From Jackrogersella multiformis (taxonomy: Eukaryota; Ascomycota; Sordariomycetes; Xylariales; Hypoxylaceae), in contig CADCXD010000005.1 of NCBI GenBank assembly GCA_902806575.1, forward strand, positions 1,860,001 through 1,924,000: DNA of 64,000 bases, given 5' to 3'. The translations under genes and the position numbers were made by a program. Shown here one piece after another: positions 1 to 11,643 of the stretch. The notes beneath the pieces were generated by a model. It had not been told where the DNA came from. It saw nothing but the letters and a program-made list of their open reading frames with translations, and did no database searches. How positions within the stretch are numbered: position 1 is the stretch's first letter; the number at the start of each line of letters is the position of its first letter.

Positions 1-3000
1 CAGATTCCCGATGGGGCTCACAACCGTACTTTCGGGGTCTAATAACTTGCATGCGATCCTTGTGGAAAACCTAGCTTCGTCGTCCCCATAATAAGTGTTC
101 GCGTGCGTCTTCTACCATTGGCTTCAGCAAGGAACGCTTTCGTTAGACTAACGTTAGAGAGATCAAACGGGCTCTCACATGCCCACACTCGAAGTAACTG
201 GTAAGGCCTGTAGCCTCGTCATCCTTGTGACTTGAGGATCCTCTTAAACAGCAAGAGACTTTCTGAATGTAGGAATGTGATTTGTCCATTAAGAGAACGA
301 ATAATAGGTACCTACCTTCCTTCTCACCTCGTCTATACTGCATACGTACCTAGTGTAGGTAGGTACACAAACCAGTGTGTCCACAACAATGGCCAACTAT
401 GGCAATGTTGCCGTCAAAAGTCTGGGGGAGTTAAAATCGATTCCGATTCTTTTCCGTCTAACCCCAGCCTTGGCCTCCTAGGATCATGATCGGTTTCGGT
501 CTCCACGTCCAAGTTCATATCTGGCGTAGGAGACAAACTTGGAATCTGTGGAGTAGCCAATCATCAAGACACACTACAGTAGTTCCAACTCGTCGGTTTT
601 CCTTCAGTTTTGATTGCATCACGTTGCCGACTTTTCTATACCCAAGAAGGTTTAGCTGGCCACGATCTTGAGTCGTCTAGGGGGAAAGGAGAGAGAAGTA
701 CACCTCTCTACATAGTATGTACCGATGACCACCAAGGGGAAGTATCCGTTAGTCATGCATATTAGACAACAAGAAGATAGTCAGGACGTCTGGCATTGCC
801 ATTGGTCCGAAATTTAACATGTCCTTAGAGGCTCCAGCGCTTGCAAGAAGATACTACTAGCATGAAAGGGCGTGGACCGTGATGCCTAGCTACATATGTA
901 CCTAGGTAGGTATCTAGACGTTCCTGGCATTAATGGGCACACGGACATGTATGACATAGAAGGAAACAGATACGGTTCGTGGCCGTTCACCCGGCCCACC
1001 TGAAAGATTATGGGAGATATGGGTCAGAAATACCAGAAATATCAGAAATATCCGATATAAGACCGCTTCATCGTGGAAGGCATGGATTATGTACACATGT
1101 AGTCCTTAAGGTAGAATGCAGGATACAGAATGTAGAATGTAGAATGCAAGCTGGAAGCGGATAGGGTGTCATTTGAAGAATGGTCCACTTGTACCTAAGT
1201 ACATATGTATGCAAAGATTTGCGGTAAATACCGGGATAAGAAACCGCCTTACCTAACTTAGGAAGTCAGGGGTATTTTTCGGTTCTAGTCTCGTCACCGT
1301 CGACGGTGTACGTACCTACATACCTAGGTACATTAGGTATCTTAGGTACATCCATATACTAAGTATACCTAGGATGTAGGTAATTAGTCTCTTGACTTTA
1401 AAAGTTTGGATTTCCTTACATCCATTATTAGGATACCTCTCGTATTAGGCATGTACCCAGTTTGTCTATCAGCGATGCCGCATGCTTGCCAACCCTAAGT
1501 AAGTCGAGTGGACCTCGTACCCTATAAGATTTTAGTCATTAGAATAGCCATTACTATGTATTAGACACCTTTAGCATTTCCCATCAGCTAGGTATACTGA
1601 TATGGCCTCTAGAAATTTGACTATCTGTATCGACTAGCGGGAGAAACCGGTCTCAACACTAGCAAATATCCAAATGACTGTCGACCGTGTTCGGAGATCA
1701 AGTTTGCAATCCGAATAACGGCATTGGTGGTAAATATTATGCAAATGGTTTTTATATTAGGACGTCGACGTATTGCGAATAACTCTGTAATATGAATATG
1801 AATATGTATGAATAGGAGGTACACAAGTGGTAGGAATGTGACGTATCAGTGGTGAAATTTTTTAAGGTCACGATCTATCTCAAGGATTTGTGGCGTACCC
1901 TATCAGAAAAATGCAACTTAACTCTTTCAGGTCTTCAAGGTTCTAAGGTTGTTTAAAGGAACTTAAGGCCCTGATCGGCTTAAAATGAAGCTGCGAAGCG
2001 GGTCAAATATCTCCCCCCCAATAAGCTTTAAAGGTTGACTTTGTAAAGGCCCACCACCACCTGGGCAATTAACAACAATGCTTACCTACCTGGTAAGTAC
2101 CTCTCTCATCATTAGCCTCACATTACGTAACCCTCTACCTAGGCAGTACGTAGGTACATAGGTACGTGCAAATACCTACATGTAGTGTAGGACTAAGTTC
2201 CGGAGGTCTCCACCCCCTCTTACTCAGCCCCACGTCGCTCCGCTTCTATCTTTGTCCTATCCTCTAACGGACCAAAGGCGATTTTTCTTAATACATAATA
2301 CTTTGGCTCCCAGACACATCGCTATTCTGGTTCGGGATATATAATTCTCGGCATCATCTCATAATTCTCCCAAGAAGTTGCAGTTTCTTTTCATTACACG
2401 CCTGATCCGATAAATGCAACAAAAAAAAGTATAACTACACTAGATACGCCATGAATCGAGATCTAGTTCCCGGCATCCGATACCTACCAACCCTTCCAGG
2501 AGAGCCAAGCAGTTCCAGGTCTCGGGGCTAGACCGTAGGATGCGAACGACAGTCACACCGGATAGGTTATACAGACCGTCGACACACCGGAATTCTATAG
2601 GACAATAGTGACATATACCATCCGGACGCAGCTTCGCGCTTAATCCTTGCCGTCTAACCTAACCCATCCTCAAGGTCTAACAAATTGCCTATCAGTCTAA
2701 TCACTCGATTAGCAATATTAACGCCACCGTTTCGAGTTTTGCTAAGAAATGCCAATTAAGCGCCTTCATATTTGAAAGATATCCGAGTGATACGAGCACC
2801 TTAAGAGCATAACAACTATTTTACCAAGTACTATCAAGAGTATAATGATAAAGCTAGGCCACATGATTGGTTTGCTTATTCCTAGTATCTACAGTAGATC
2901 TTCTACTAGTTGCAGTTTTTCCAAGCATCAAGATGGTTTTGTGTATATATTCTTATGTTATCACGTCCTTTAACCCATAATTCAAGATCCTTACCTCCGG

Positions 3001-3532
3001 AATAACTAGGAGTGGCTTCCTCTAAGACGTACGTAGTAGGAACCATGAGACGATTTCCAGTAACCGCGTAAGGTTAGATTACTCCGCAAAGCATGACGAC
3101 TTCGAAGCTAAATCCAAGAATGTCCTAGTCAAGCTCACGTCTTCATTTCCAACCCCAGGATTTGGGATTGGTGGTCAAGGCTTCCTGGGGCCCCGCAACA
3201 TTCATGTCCTCTTGCCCGATCCAACCATATAGGTAATTCTTTAAGTGGCGTTGGGGCGTAGATATGTAGATACACATTTTCCCAGTCTACGCACATCTCT
3301 AACAAAAATAATTAAAAATTAAAAAGGGGGATAATAAATAACCAACGGATGTCTTAAAATGGTATCCCGCATAATCTCTTCTCAGCTTAATGCACATGCT
3401 TACGAAATCACGCCACCTATCAGTAAACTAGGTAACATATGAAGCGTCTAGACCTGAAATATCCGCCTTACAGGACAAAAGGAAATACCTACGTACATAT
3501 TAGGTATGTAAGTAGGTATTATTTCAAAGCGA

Positions 3533-3664
3533 CTCACATTCCCTCACATTCCCTCACATTCCCTCCTCGCTCGTATATGTAGGTACCTAGGAAATGTTTG
3601 TGGTTGGTATCGTGACGTCGACTGTTCAGGGGACCAAACGACACACATACATACATACATACAT
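3533..3664. repeat. short tandem repeats
   Basis: Three copies of the 10-mer CTCACATTCC (3533-3565) are followed about 80 bases later by an (ACAT)n run (3645-3664). They are simple-sequence repeats without coding potential. Confidence 0.8.
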
Positions 3665-3911
3665 GCAAAGCAGAATGCTAACTTAAAGCAGAAAACACTA
3701 TCATGCATGTTGTCGCTCATCCCCGAATTGATATCTGATATAAACGCATGAACCCGGGGAGGCGGGGCTTATATCGGTCTATTCCTATGGCGCATAAGGA
3801 TGAAGCCAAGCAAAATTGCCTTCGACATGAGCATCAGCGGTGGCGTTGTGGGAACTACACTTTGGTGATGTGATATAAGCACCTACAGGCTCGCTATTAC
3901 CTATCACTTAC

Positions 3912-4014
3912 GTTGGTCCGCGTTCCTGACGAAGGCGAACATCTTGGCGTTGTCCTTTTGTTTCGTTTGGTGTGAATATAAGAAACCGGGCTTCTCGGGC
4001 GTGATGACGAGGTC
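3912..4014 (-). other. possible orphan exon or gene remnant
   Basis: On the minus strand an open frame of about 34 codons (DLVITPEKPGFLYSHQTK... to ...FAFVRNADQ) has codon choice richer in G/C at third positions than its surroundings. It ends exactly at a textbook donor, CAAC|GTAAGT. Upstream the frame is closed by a TGA, and I cannot find a start exon or a convincing downstream exon. I do not recognise the family. It may be an exon of a decayed gene or a chance open frame. Confidence 0.25.
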
Positions 4015-5163
4015 CGGTCACCGGAATTACTCATACGACACTTAACTCGGCACCCCCCGCCGGCAGCAGTTTGCGGGGTCCCTCATCCGGGACTCAGTAA
4101 TATCATCGGGGAAAGGTGGAATACCGAATCATCCCCGGATATATAAATCGCGGAGACAATATATTAACTGAGGTGACACATACATATTCACCAGAATTAC
4201 TCAGTTCCTTCGTCGTATTGGGTATCCAATATGTCGCTTGTGCATGGAAAATATTCCTATACGTACCTTCATCTTGTAAAACTCGAAGACCTTCCCGGCT
4301 AAGTGCTCGTGGTGCTTATATCTTTAACAGAATCTCATCTTCGTAAAAGGCAGGCTTGAATCTACCGATATTGCAATTGAAAGTCTTCGTCATGGAAAGA
4401 TAAGAGTTACACATAGGCGATATCTTAAATTCCGAAGTCGTAATGTCAATGATTAAGACTGCCCCTGATCGAAGAAGTCAGTTCTTATTTTCGGCGGGAT
4501 GCCGGAGAAAAGGATCAGACAGCCGCTGTTTCCTGATGAAAAAAATCGGGGTTTTCAGCTTTAGGATATCTCTCGGGTTCGGGTTGTGATGTTTCCTATA
4601 GTCGCGTGCTCTCAGAATACCTACTTCCTTATCTTTCAGTAGGTGGAAGTGTCATTGGAGGTCGACTAGGTACCTAGGTACCTACCATATGGAAGCATTA
4701 ATTTCCCACGATCGCCTTGCATGAAAGCTGAACATCCACCACAGATGGCTAAAAGGCTTCACTACACGATCTATTCTAAGGTAGATTGTCTGGCAATTTC
4801 AGATTTGGAGCTTGAGTAATAGCCCACTCTGCATGGTGCTACCGTAGCAGCCCGCTTGGATAAACAACTGCAGGACTACGAGATGCGGGATGTATGTCTT
4901 CTAGAAGCCAGTGTTGCTACATAACTATCTCAGCCATTTTCATAATTCGGGGTTTGCCTTATCCTCATGATAATTGGTATCATCAACTGTTTCACCAACA
5001 AAATGCTAACCGTCCGCCTAGAATACAAACGCTTTCAACACAACGCCAGCTGCCCGGGTTATCCTTGAGCCTATTATCGTCTACGATGCTGTTTTGTATC
5101 CGTACCATTTTTTCCTTGCTAGAAATATCCTAGAAACAATTTTGAGTTACTCAAAGCGAACCC

Positions 5164-6939
5164 CTAATGAATAAGATCTATGGCTTCTTGATCTTCGTCT
5201 TTGCGTATTTCTTTCCATTCTTCCTCGGTAACATGCAGCCATTGCGATAATATAGTGGTGAGAGTCCAGACTTCACCGGAGACAAGAAGTTTAATCACGT
5301 CTAATTGGATGATATTGAGGACTCCTCTCCATGTCAGACCTCCCAGAAAGCTTCCGTCGCACATGCCGTCATAAGGAAGGCCTCTTCTTCGCGCAAGGGC
5401 CCTAGCGACAACGGGAAACGCATGGGAATCTAAAGGTATAAAGAAGATGTTTGTTGCAAAATTTGCGAGTATATCCGATGCAAGTGAACTAGGCAAGCTG
5501 GTTAGGGGGTTTACGACATATATAGGCGCTTCCTTAGGCTGCTGCCGAGAGTCACCCGTAAAACTAGGCCGGAGCTCGGCCGACCAGACCCCAGTAGGCG
5601 GTTCGGTAGACTCGCTGGTGTCTACGTCAAAACTAATAAGCGTTGGATTCACTAGTTCGGCATCTTCTTCGTCGGTTCCGTAGTCTTCCCCGCCCCTACT
5701 CGAAAACGTGCTTTGTCTCCTGATCGATCCGACTGGGATGGTTTCACCACCAGGTTGATCTAAAGCCAGCGAAGTCGGAGCTTCAGCTTCTAGGTCTTGA
5801 TGCCTAATCTCCTGATCTGCAGCCCCCAATGTTGGCGATTCCGGGATGGTTTGCCTTTGAGCAGCACTTATTGATGGTGACATTCGGCTATTTGTAGACA
5901 AGGTAAACAGAGGCCGCGGTAGACGTTTTCGTATGCGTGTTCTCAACATAGCGCATGCTGACTGCCAAATGTAGCCACATATATAGAATGTGGCATAGGG
6001 AGCCATGTTTGCAACCAGCTTGCCGACCCAGCTTGAGATACCCGAGATATCTAGGGATTCGGGTAGGGGAGGTGCAGAAAACGGCGATGAGCTGGAGAAT
6101 GGTATGAAAAATGTAGGGCCGGGAAGCCACTGAGATGAAGGTATCAAGTCTAGGCGCTGCATGGTGAGGAACAGATGTAAATGGAATCGAATATATTCTA
6201 TAGCGCCGAAGACCCTGAAGGATGTCAACTTTAGTGGTATATAAACACAATGATAAGCTTACCATGGAGATCCCCTGTTCGAGTATGACTTCAAGTGTCT
6301 AGAGGACAATCTCATTGCATGCATAACCATATGACATGGATAACCTGCAAAAAACAGCTGTAGAAAGGAGTGACTTCTCCACTCCGTTTGTAATAGATGA
6401 AAGAACGAAACATCAGCACGTCTCTTATACACCTACTAGAGAGTTAGCATGTCTTTGGGAAGGTACATAATATTATAAATAATAATAGTAAATGATAATA
6501 TCATGTTTTAGCTTACCAAGATACGTCGTCGCACGTTGAGAACACCCCAGGTGCTTAATATGCCAAGAGATGTACCGAGCTGGTATAAGGTCCTTCCAGT
6601 ATCGCTCTCATACTCCTGGTACTGTTTTGCCAATTCCAGATCGGCCGCATTAATACCGCTATTTTCAGGTTCGGCAACACCAATAACCAGCATAACTTCG
6701 TTATGAGCTCGGATAACATCCTTTATGATTTGCTTAGTTCGGGGGTTCACAATACGTCCCAATCCATCGTACTGCTTCTCAGGCTCACGAGGGTCTGCCT
6801 CGCCTTCTCCTGGCACGGAATTGTCATAAGGCGAACGTCCCTGTCAAATTTATGAGTTTGAAGTCGTGATATAGGACATGAGATTGGAGATTTGAGTACA
6901 TACCAGTGCTAGAGATGTCAAGGGTTCAAGTCTCCCCAT
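5164..6939 (-). CDS. fungal membrane-like protein of unknown function
   Basis: Four exons on the minus strand: 6904-6939, 6517-6840, 6263-6432 and 5164-6214 (introns of 63, 84 and 48 bp). They join in frame to 526 residues, starting MGRLEPLTSLALGRSPYDN and ending EDQEAIDLIH. The second and third exons were fixed by phase: donor ATCTTG|GTAAGC joins acceptor TAG|GTGTATAAG, giving RRRILVYKRR. The N-terminal ~120 residues are hydrophilic and look conserved in style (GLGRIVNPRTKQI, ending in a short hydrophobic turn). The middle (~residues 130-260) is aromatic and hydrophobic, with two or three possible membrane segments. Residues ~260-400 are acidic and disordered, and the C-terminus holds a hydrophobic block. 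I do not recognise a catalytic motif; it resembles a conserved filamentous-fungal family of unknown function. It is divergently arranged with UTP13, with 668 bp between the two start codons. Confidence 0.8.
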
Positions 6940-7607
6940 CGTGAGAAAAGGCGAATCGGTTACCTCAAGTATTGAGGTACCTAGGTAGGCATGACGGTGA
7001 TCAATATCAACCAAGTTTAAGAAGTGTTAATTATCTTAGAAATTTATTATCCTCAATGTTTCTATTCAGGTTGGTACCTTAGGGCGTACCTAGGTCAGCG
7101 GTTGGCTCAAGCCAAACAAATATGGGAACTAATCAAATCGACCAATCAAATCAGCTAAAACGGGATATAGATAATCCGCATATATAAATGGGTCCGGATA
7201 AATTGATAATCCAGTTAAATAAATTAAGGTTATAGATCCGCATATATTGACCAATTATAATGCGTCTTAAAATGGGGTGTTGCTTTACTAAGCAGAGCCA
7301 ACCGCTGACCTAGGTACCTAGGTAGTCAACGCCACTTCCTTCACATACCGTGTGTTGGCGTTGTACCTACCGACCTTACTTAACGCTTTGACCACGCGTT
7401 ACCTAGTGCTGAGTACTTAGGTACTTGCATCTTAAGGTACCTAGGTACGATGCCCATTACTCACATCCATGTGGATGTGCATGAGAATTTCCTTATCGAT
7501 ATCAATTGACCCTCAAAAATTTCTTGAACATCGATTCATCCCACTAGCAACAACGAAGAGTAAGAACCTACAATTTAACTATATATTATGTTCTTAGGCT
7601 TCTAGAA
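6940..7607. promoter_or_regulatory. shared divergent promoter region of the 5164-6939 gene and UTP13
   Basis: 668 bp between two start codons pointing apart. It contains four CCTAGG palindromes (near 6978, 7088, 7310 and 7440) and the MITE-like element. A pyrimidine-rich stretch with a TTAG sits just before the UTP13 start. No further site can be assigned with confidence. Confidence 0.5.
7093..7310. mobile_element. MITE-like element with 16-bp terminal inverted repeats
   Basis: The sequence begins GGTCAGCGGTTGGCTC (7093-7108) and ends with its perfect reverse complement (7295-7310). It is flanked on both sides by TA (7091-7092 and 7311-7312), as expected for a TA target-site duplication. Outside the TA the flanks are GTACC and GGTAC, so removing the element and one TA gives GTACCTAGGTAC, the palindrome scattered through this window. 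The 218-bp interior is AT-rich and non-coding and carries an imperfect internal repeat (TATAGATAATCCGCATATAT near 7166 and TATAGATCCGCATATAT near 7231). This is the structure of a non-autonomous TA-specific (Tc1/mariner/pogo-like) element. No transposase is present in the window. Confidence 0.7.
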
Positions 7608-10454
7608 ATGGCAAATAAAGCGCCATTCAAGACGACCTTCCAGGCGACCGAAGTTATTCGACCAATTTTCACGGGTGGCGCTGTCGCGTTGGGTAATGGC
7701 GCACGAATCCTCGCAACGACCCTCGGAGAGGATGCAGTCTTGACTGACATAAAGACCGGGAAGCATATCACGACAGTTGAAGGGGTTTGTACTCGATTAC
7801 AATTATATATATACTCACTGGAGGACCTTATGCTGACTTATTAATCATAGGATGGGGAATTCATATCTACCTTAACCTGTAAGCTTGATATTCCCACTAA
7901 AATCAACCGTGCTAGGACTCATGAATGAACAGTGACCCCTTCAGGATCCCACCTTATCATATGCTCTCGCTCGCTATCCATGCGAATATACTCTCTTAAC
8001 ATATCAAGCGATTCGATAGAACCCCAATTGGTGCGAACGATAAAACCTCACACCACACCGGTTGTTGTACTGGCCGTCGACAGAACAAGTACACTACTTG
8101 CGACTGGAGGAACTGATGGGTCTATCAAAGTCTGGGATATCAAGGCCGGCTATGTCACTCATACTTTTAGAGGGCCGAGTGTGCTTGTATCCGCCCTCCA
8201 CTTTTTTGAACTTGCCGCGAGCTCGATACATGTCGCAGAATCCGATGATTCCAAGGAGAAGAAGAAGAGGAGGAAGTCGGCGGGTGTGGCCGGAGATGAC
8301 GAAGATTTGCCCTCTACGGCAAGGTTCCGGCTAGCCTCTGGAAGTCAAGACGGGAAAGTTCGTATATGGGATCTACACAAGAGGAGTGTCGTAGCGAACC
8401 TTGACTCGCACGTTTCCGATGTTCAAGGCCTGGACTATTCACCTGCCCAAAGTACACTGGTAACTGCCGGGAGAGATAAGACAATCAGATGGTGGGACAC
8501 GAAATCCTGGAAAGTCCGCAAGATCGTACCCTGTTTCGAACTCGTCGAGGCAGTTGGCTTCATCGGAGACGGCCAGCTCACCTATACTGCTGGATCGAAT
8601 GGGTGCCTACGCCTATGGGCCACCGACACCGGGAGGGAACTTACGAAAGAACAGACGCCAAAGCCCGAGGCCGAAGCTTTTGTTGGAGCTCTCTACCAAC
8701 CGGGGCTACCATTTGTTGTCTGTGTTCAGGTGGATCACACTCTATCCCTTTATCAAATCCCTACCGAGGCCCATGGATTCTCTCAAATCCCGCCTCCTGA
8801 ACCGTTCCGCCGAATTTCGGGTACTCACGATGACATTATAGATTTACGATATCTACTACCTGACCACTCTGCGATGGCCCTAGCAACGAACTCCGAAGAC
8901 ATCCGAATAGTCTCAGTAACAGAACCAAAACCTGGATTGAAACCTCTAGTGTCTTCCGAGTATTTTGGGCAGGACATTGCCCTTCTGAAGGGCCATGAAG
9001 ACATAATTATATCACTCGATGTTGATTGGTCTGGGCATTGGGTTGCTACAGGTGCTAAAGACAATACCGCGAAGCTGTGGCGGGTAGATCCGGCCAATAG
9101 CTCCTATACTTGCTGGGCAACATTTCCGGGACATGCCGAATCTGTTGGAGCGGTAGCATTGCCTCGGAGTCGACCGGTAGAAGGCTCCAAGGCATATAGC
9201 GACCCGCTAAGCCACCCACCGTCATTCCTCATCACGGGATCCTCTGACCAGACTATCAAACGGTGGGAAATACCTCGAGAACCACAACAGAGTGCAAAGA
9301 CGGTCATCAGGGCTGGTTACACGCGAAAAGCTCACGATAAAGATATCAACGCTATCGATATCAACCACCCGTCACGTTTATTTGCTTCAGCTTCCCAAGA
9401 CAAAACCGTCAAGATCTGGTCTATAGAAGAGGGAGAGGTCCAGGGAATTCTCCGAGGCCACCGCCGAGGTGTGTGGTCTGTTAGTTTTGCGCCTCCTAAT
9501 ACGCCAGTACTTCAGGGTGAACAAGGTTCTGTTGCCGGGAAGGGCGTTGTGCTCACGGGTAGCGGAGACAAATCAGTTAAGTTATGGAACCTTGCAGATT
9601 ATACATGTTTAAGGACATTTGAAGGCCATTCGAACACGGTTCTCAAAGTGGTATGGCTCAACATCCCGCCAAACGAAGAGCGTGGCAAGAAGCCTATCCT
9701 TTGCGCTAGTGCTGGCGGAGATGGTCTGGTAAAGGTGTGGGAAATTAATTCCGGCGAGAACGAGTGCACGCTTGATAATCACGAGGACCGAGTTTGGGCC
9801 CTCGCGGTACATCCCGAAACGAACATGATTGTCTCCGGTAGTGGCGACTCGACCGTCACATTCTGGAAGGATACTTCGAGCGAGACGCAGATTGCTTCCA
9901 ACGAGGCAGCGCTGAAGCGTATCGAGCAAGAACAGGAGCTGGAGAATTACGAGTATGTTGGGGCTTACCGCGAAGCAATCACGATGGCTCTTCAGCTCAA
10001 CCACCCTCGGAAACTTCAGACTCTCTTCGAGCGGGTGGTCAATTCAAAAACGCCGGATTCTGGGAGCCTCTCGGGTCTAAAAGCTGTCGACGAAGTTTTG
10101 GCTTCTCTTTCCGACGAGCAGTTGTTCTTACTTCTCTTGAGATTGAGGGATTGGAACACAAATGCGCGGGCGGCGCCCATGGCTCAGCGCATCTTATGGA
10201 CACTTATCAAGAGCTATCCGGCGTCGCGTTTATCTAATTTATCTGTCAAAGGAGCCCGTGGCCAGAAGAGCCTGAAGGAAGTGCTAAACGCTCTCAAGGT
10301 CTATACCGAAAGGCACTACAAACGCATGGAAGAACTAGTCGAGGAGAGCTATCTAGTGGAATATACCCTTCAGGAAATGGATAGCCTAGTACCTAGCTTG
10401 GGCGACATGAAATTGGTGGGAAACGGCGATATAGATGTTGTAATGACATCTTGA
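7608..10454 (+). CDS. utp13: U3 snoRNP-associated WD40 protein Utp13
   Basis: Exons 7608-7784, 7851-7878 and 7933-10454 give 908 residues. The tiny 28-bp second exon (DGEFISTLT) is fixed by donor CCT|GTAAGC and acceptor ACAG|TGACC. The protein is an array of WD40 repeats; typical repeat ends are visible, such as GSIKVWDIKAG, GKVRIWDL, KTIRWWDTKSW, NTAKLWRVD, QTIKRWEI, KTVKIWSIEEG, KSVKLWNL and GLVKVWEI, consistent with twin propellers. The last ~150 residues form the helical Utp13 C-terminal domain (near YREAITMALQLNHPRKL, then ILWTLIKSYPASRL). Utp13 (human TBL3) is a subunit of the UTP-B complex that binds the 5' ETS of pre-rRNA in the nucleolus for 18S maturation. A lysine-rich insert (EKKKRRKSAGV) lies in the first propeller. 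The length is somewhat above yeast Utp13, as is usual for filamentous fungi. Confidence 0.95.
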
Positions 10455-10865
10455 ATTGCAGTTTATTAATTAGATAGGTATAAGACGATCAATCGCATCG
10501 TACTGAGAGCAATTGCTACAGGATTTATACATCTCGATGGGCGATGGTGGTGGACCATAGTACCTCGGGAATTGCTTAGCAGCTTGGTTGATGTTGTAAT
10601 AGTGACAGAGAATTGTATAAAGGTTGATTTGAATGGAGATATTAACTTGTTGAATTTAGCCTACTTCGGGCTCTATGTCTCACATATCCTCTCTTCCTGT
10701 TTAAGATAAAGCTGCTTATTGGTTGGACGCACTACCCCTTACCCGCGCCCTTACATATTCTCAGCACGAAACTACTTTAAACGAGTTGGTTTTATTTTAC
10801 TATACGACTGGAGGCTAAGAGTTCCATGTTTGGGCATTGCTTGCTTTTATGGGCTTCGATGAATA
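10455..10865. other. intergenic region between convergent utp13 and cax4
   Basis: 411 bp between two 3' ends. It is AT-rich and presumably holds the two 3' UTRs and polyadenylation signals. No gene or repeat is seen. Confidence 0.6.
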
Positions 10866-11643
10866 TCACTTAAGTTTCTTCTTGGCTTTTAGAGCTGTCA
10901 TCTTGTCGTCCCACTTCTCCCAGCCAGCCTGGCACAAATCCTCCTCCACAACAAGATCCCTCACCCTGAAAAACTTGGCTATTGGCAATTCCAACGCCCA
11001 TGCCAGCCAGCCCAACCGTCGCACTATAGCCGTGATGGCGAACCAGCCTACGGCGCTCACCGTCCCTGCGGCCCAGCCAACCAGCACCTGCTTCTCCGTA
11101 TGGTAATTCAGGTATATCCTGCTCCACGCGACGGAGGCCGCCATGCCCGCGACGACCGCGCTCCACGCCGCTCTCTCGAGTAAGCTCATGGGGGTGTGGT
11201 TCCGCTTCCGAATCCTGGGGCTCGGAGGCTGGTGTCGGAGCAGCAGGAACAGGGCGACGGAGACGGCAAAGTACGCGACGAACTGGGCGTGGCTGCTCGG
11301 CATGCCGTAACCCCTCCCGTTCATGCGGGGCGGCCGCTCCTCCTTGATCAACCGCTTGAGTATGAAGTTGATGGCCTCGCAGGCCAGCTGGCCGGCGAAC
11401 AGGAGCGCTATTTCGATCTCGCGGGTCGACAGGATCAGCGTCGCGTACATGACGCAGAGGCCCTGCGGCACGAGGGCGAGGAAGGCGCAGAGGTATGATA
11501 TGGGGTCGGACGGGTCCTACAGCGGCAGAGAGAGCTGATTAGCATCCATTGGGATTTCTCGGTCTCGGTGCAGAAAAAGGCGATCTCACATAGTGCACGT
11601 GGGTGAGCGACAGAGACGCCAATGGCACGGGGTCGTCAGACAT
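10866..11643 (-). CDS. cax4: dolichyldiphosphatase (PAP2 family)
   Basis: Exon 1 is 11590-11643 (MSDDPVPLASLSLTHVHY) and exon 2 is 10866-11516; joined they give 234 residues, close to yeast Cax4. The three phosphatase motifs of the PAP2 superfamily are intact: KX6RP (residues 72-80), PSSH (91-94) and SRX5H (150-157). Four or so hydrophobic segments indicate an integral ER membrane protein, and the C-terminus is lysine-rich (KAKKKLK), compatible with ER retention. The enzyme hydrolyses lumenal dolichyl diphosphate left after oligosaccharide transfer, recycling dolichyl phosphate for N-glycosylation. The N-terminal DPVPLASLSLTHVHYDPSDP stretch is typical of fungal and animal DOLPP1-type proteins. 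The second exon is unusually GC-rich compared with flanking DNA. Confidence 0.93.

Larger units (their letters stand above)
1..5163. other. gene-poor intergenic region
   Basis: About 5 kb without a convincing gene. Open frames are short, lack splice logic and have no recognisable protein motif. It holds several CCTAGG-centred palindromes (near 901, 1321, 2140, 3583 and 4671), a run of AGAATGT-like repeats near 1112-1147, short tandem repeats near 3533-3664, and one possible orphan exon at 3912-4014 on the minus strand (listed separately). AT-rich runs occur near 3300-3330. It is probably intergenic sequence of a fungal chromosome. Confidence 0.6.

Noticed and set aside
3024..3229. Open frame of about 67 codons without an NTG start near its beginning (contains PTPGFGIGGQGFLGPRNI)
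   Set aside because: Length is within chance, no acceptor or donor fits both ends, and no family is recognised.
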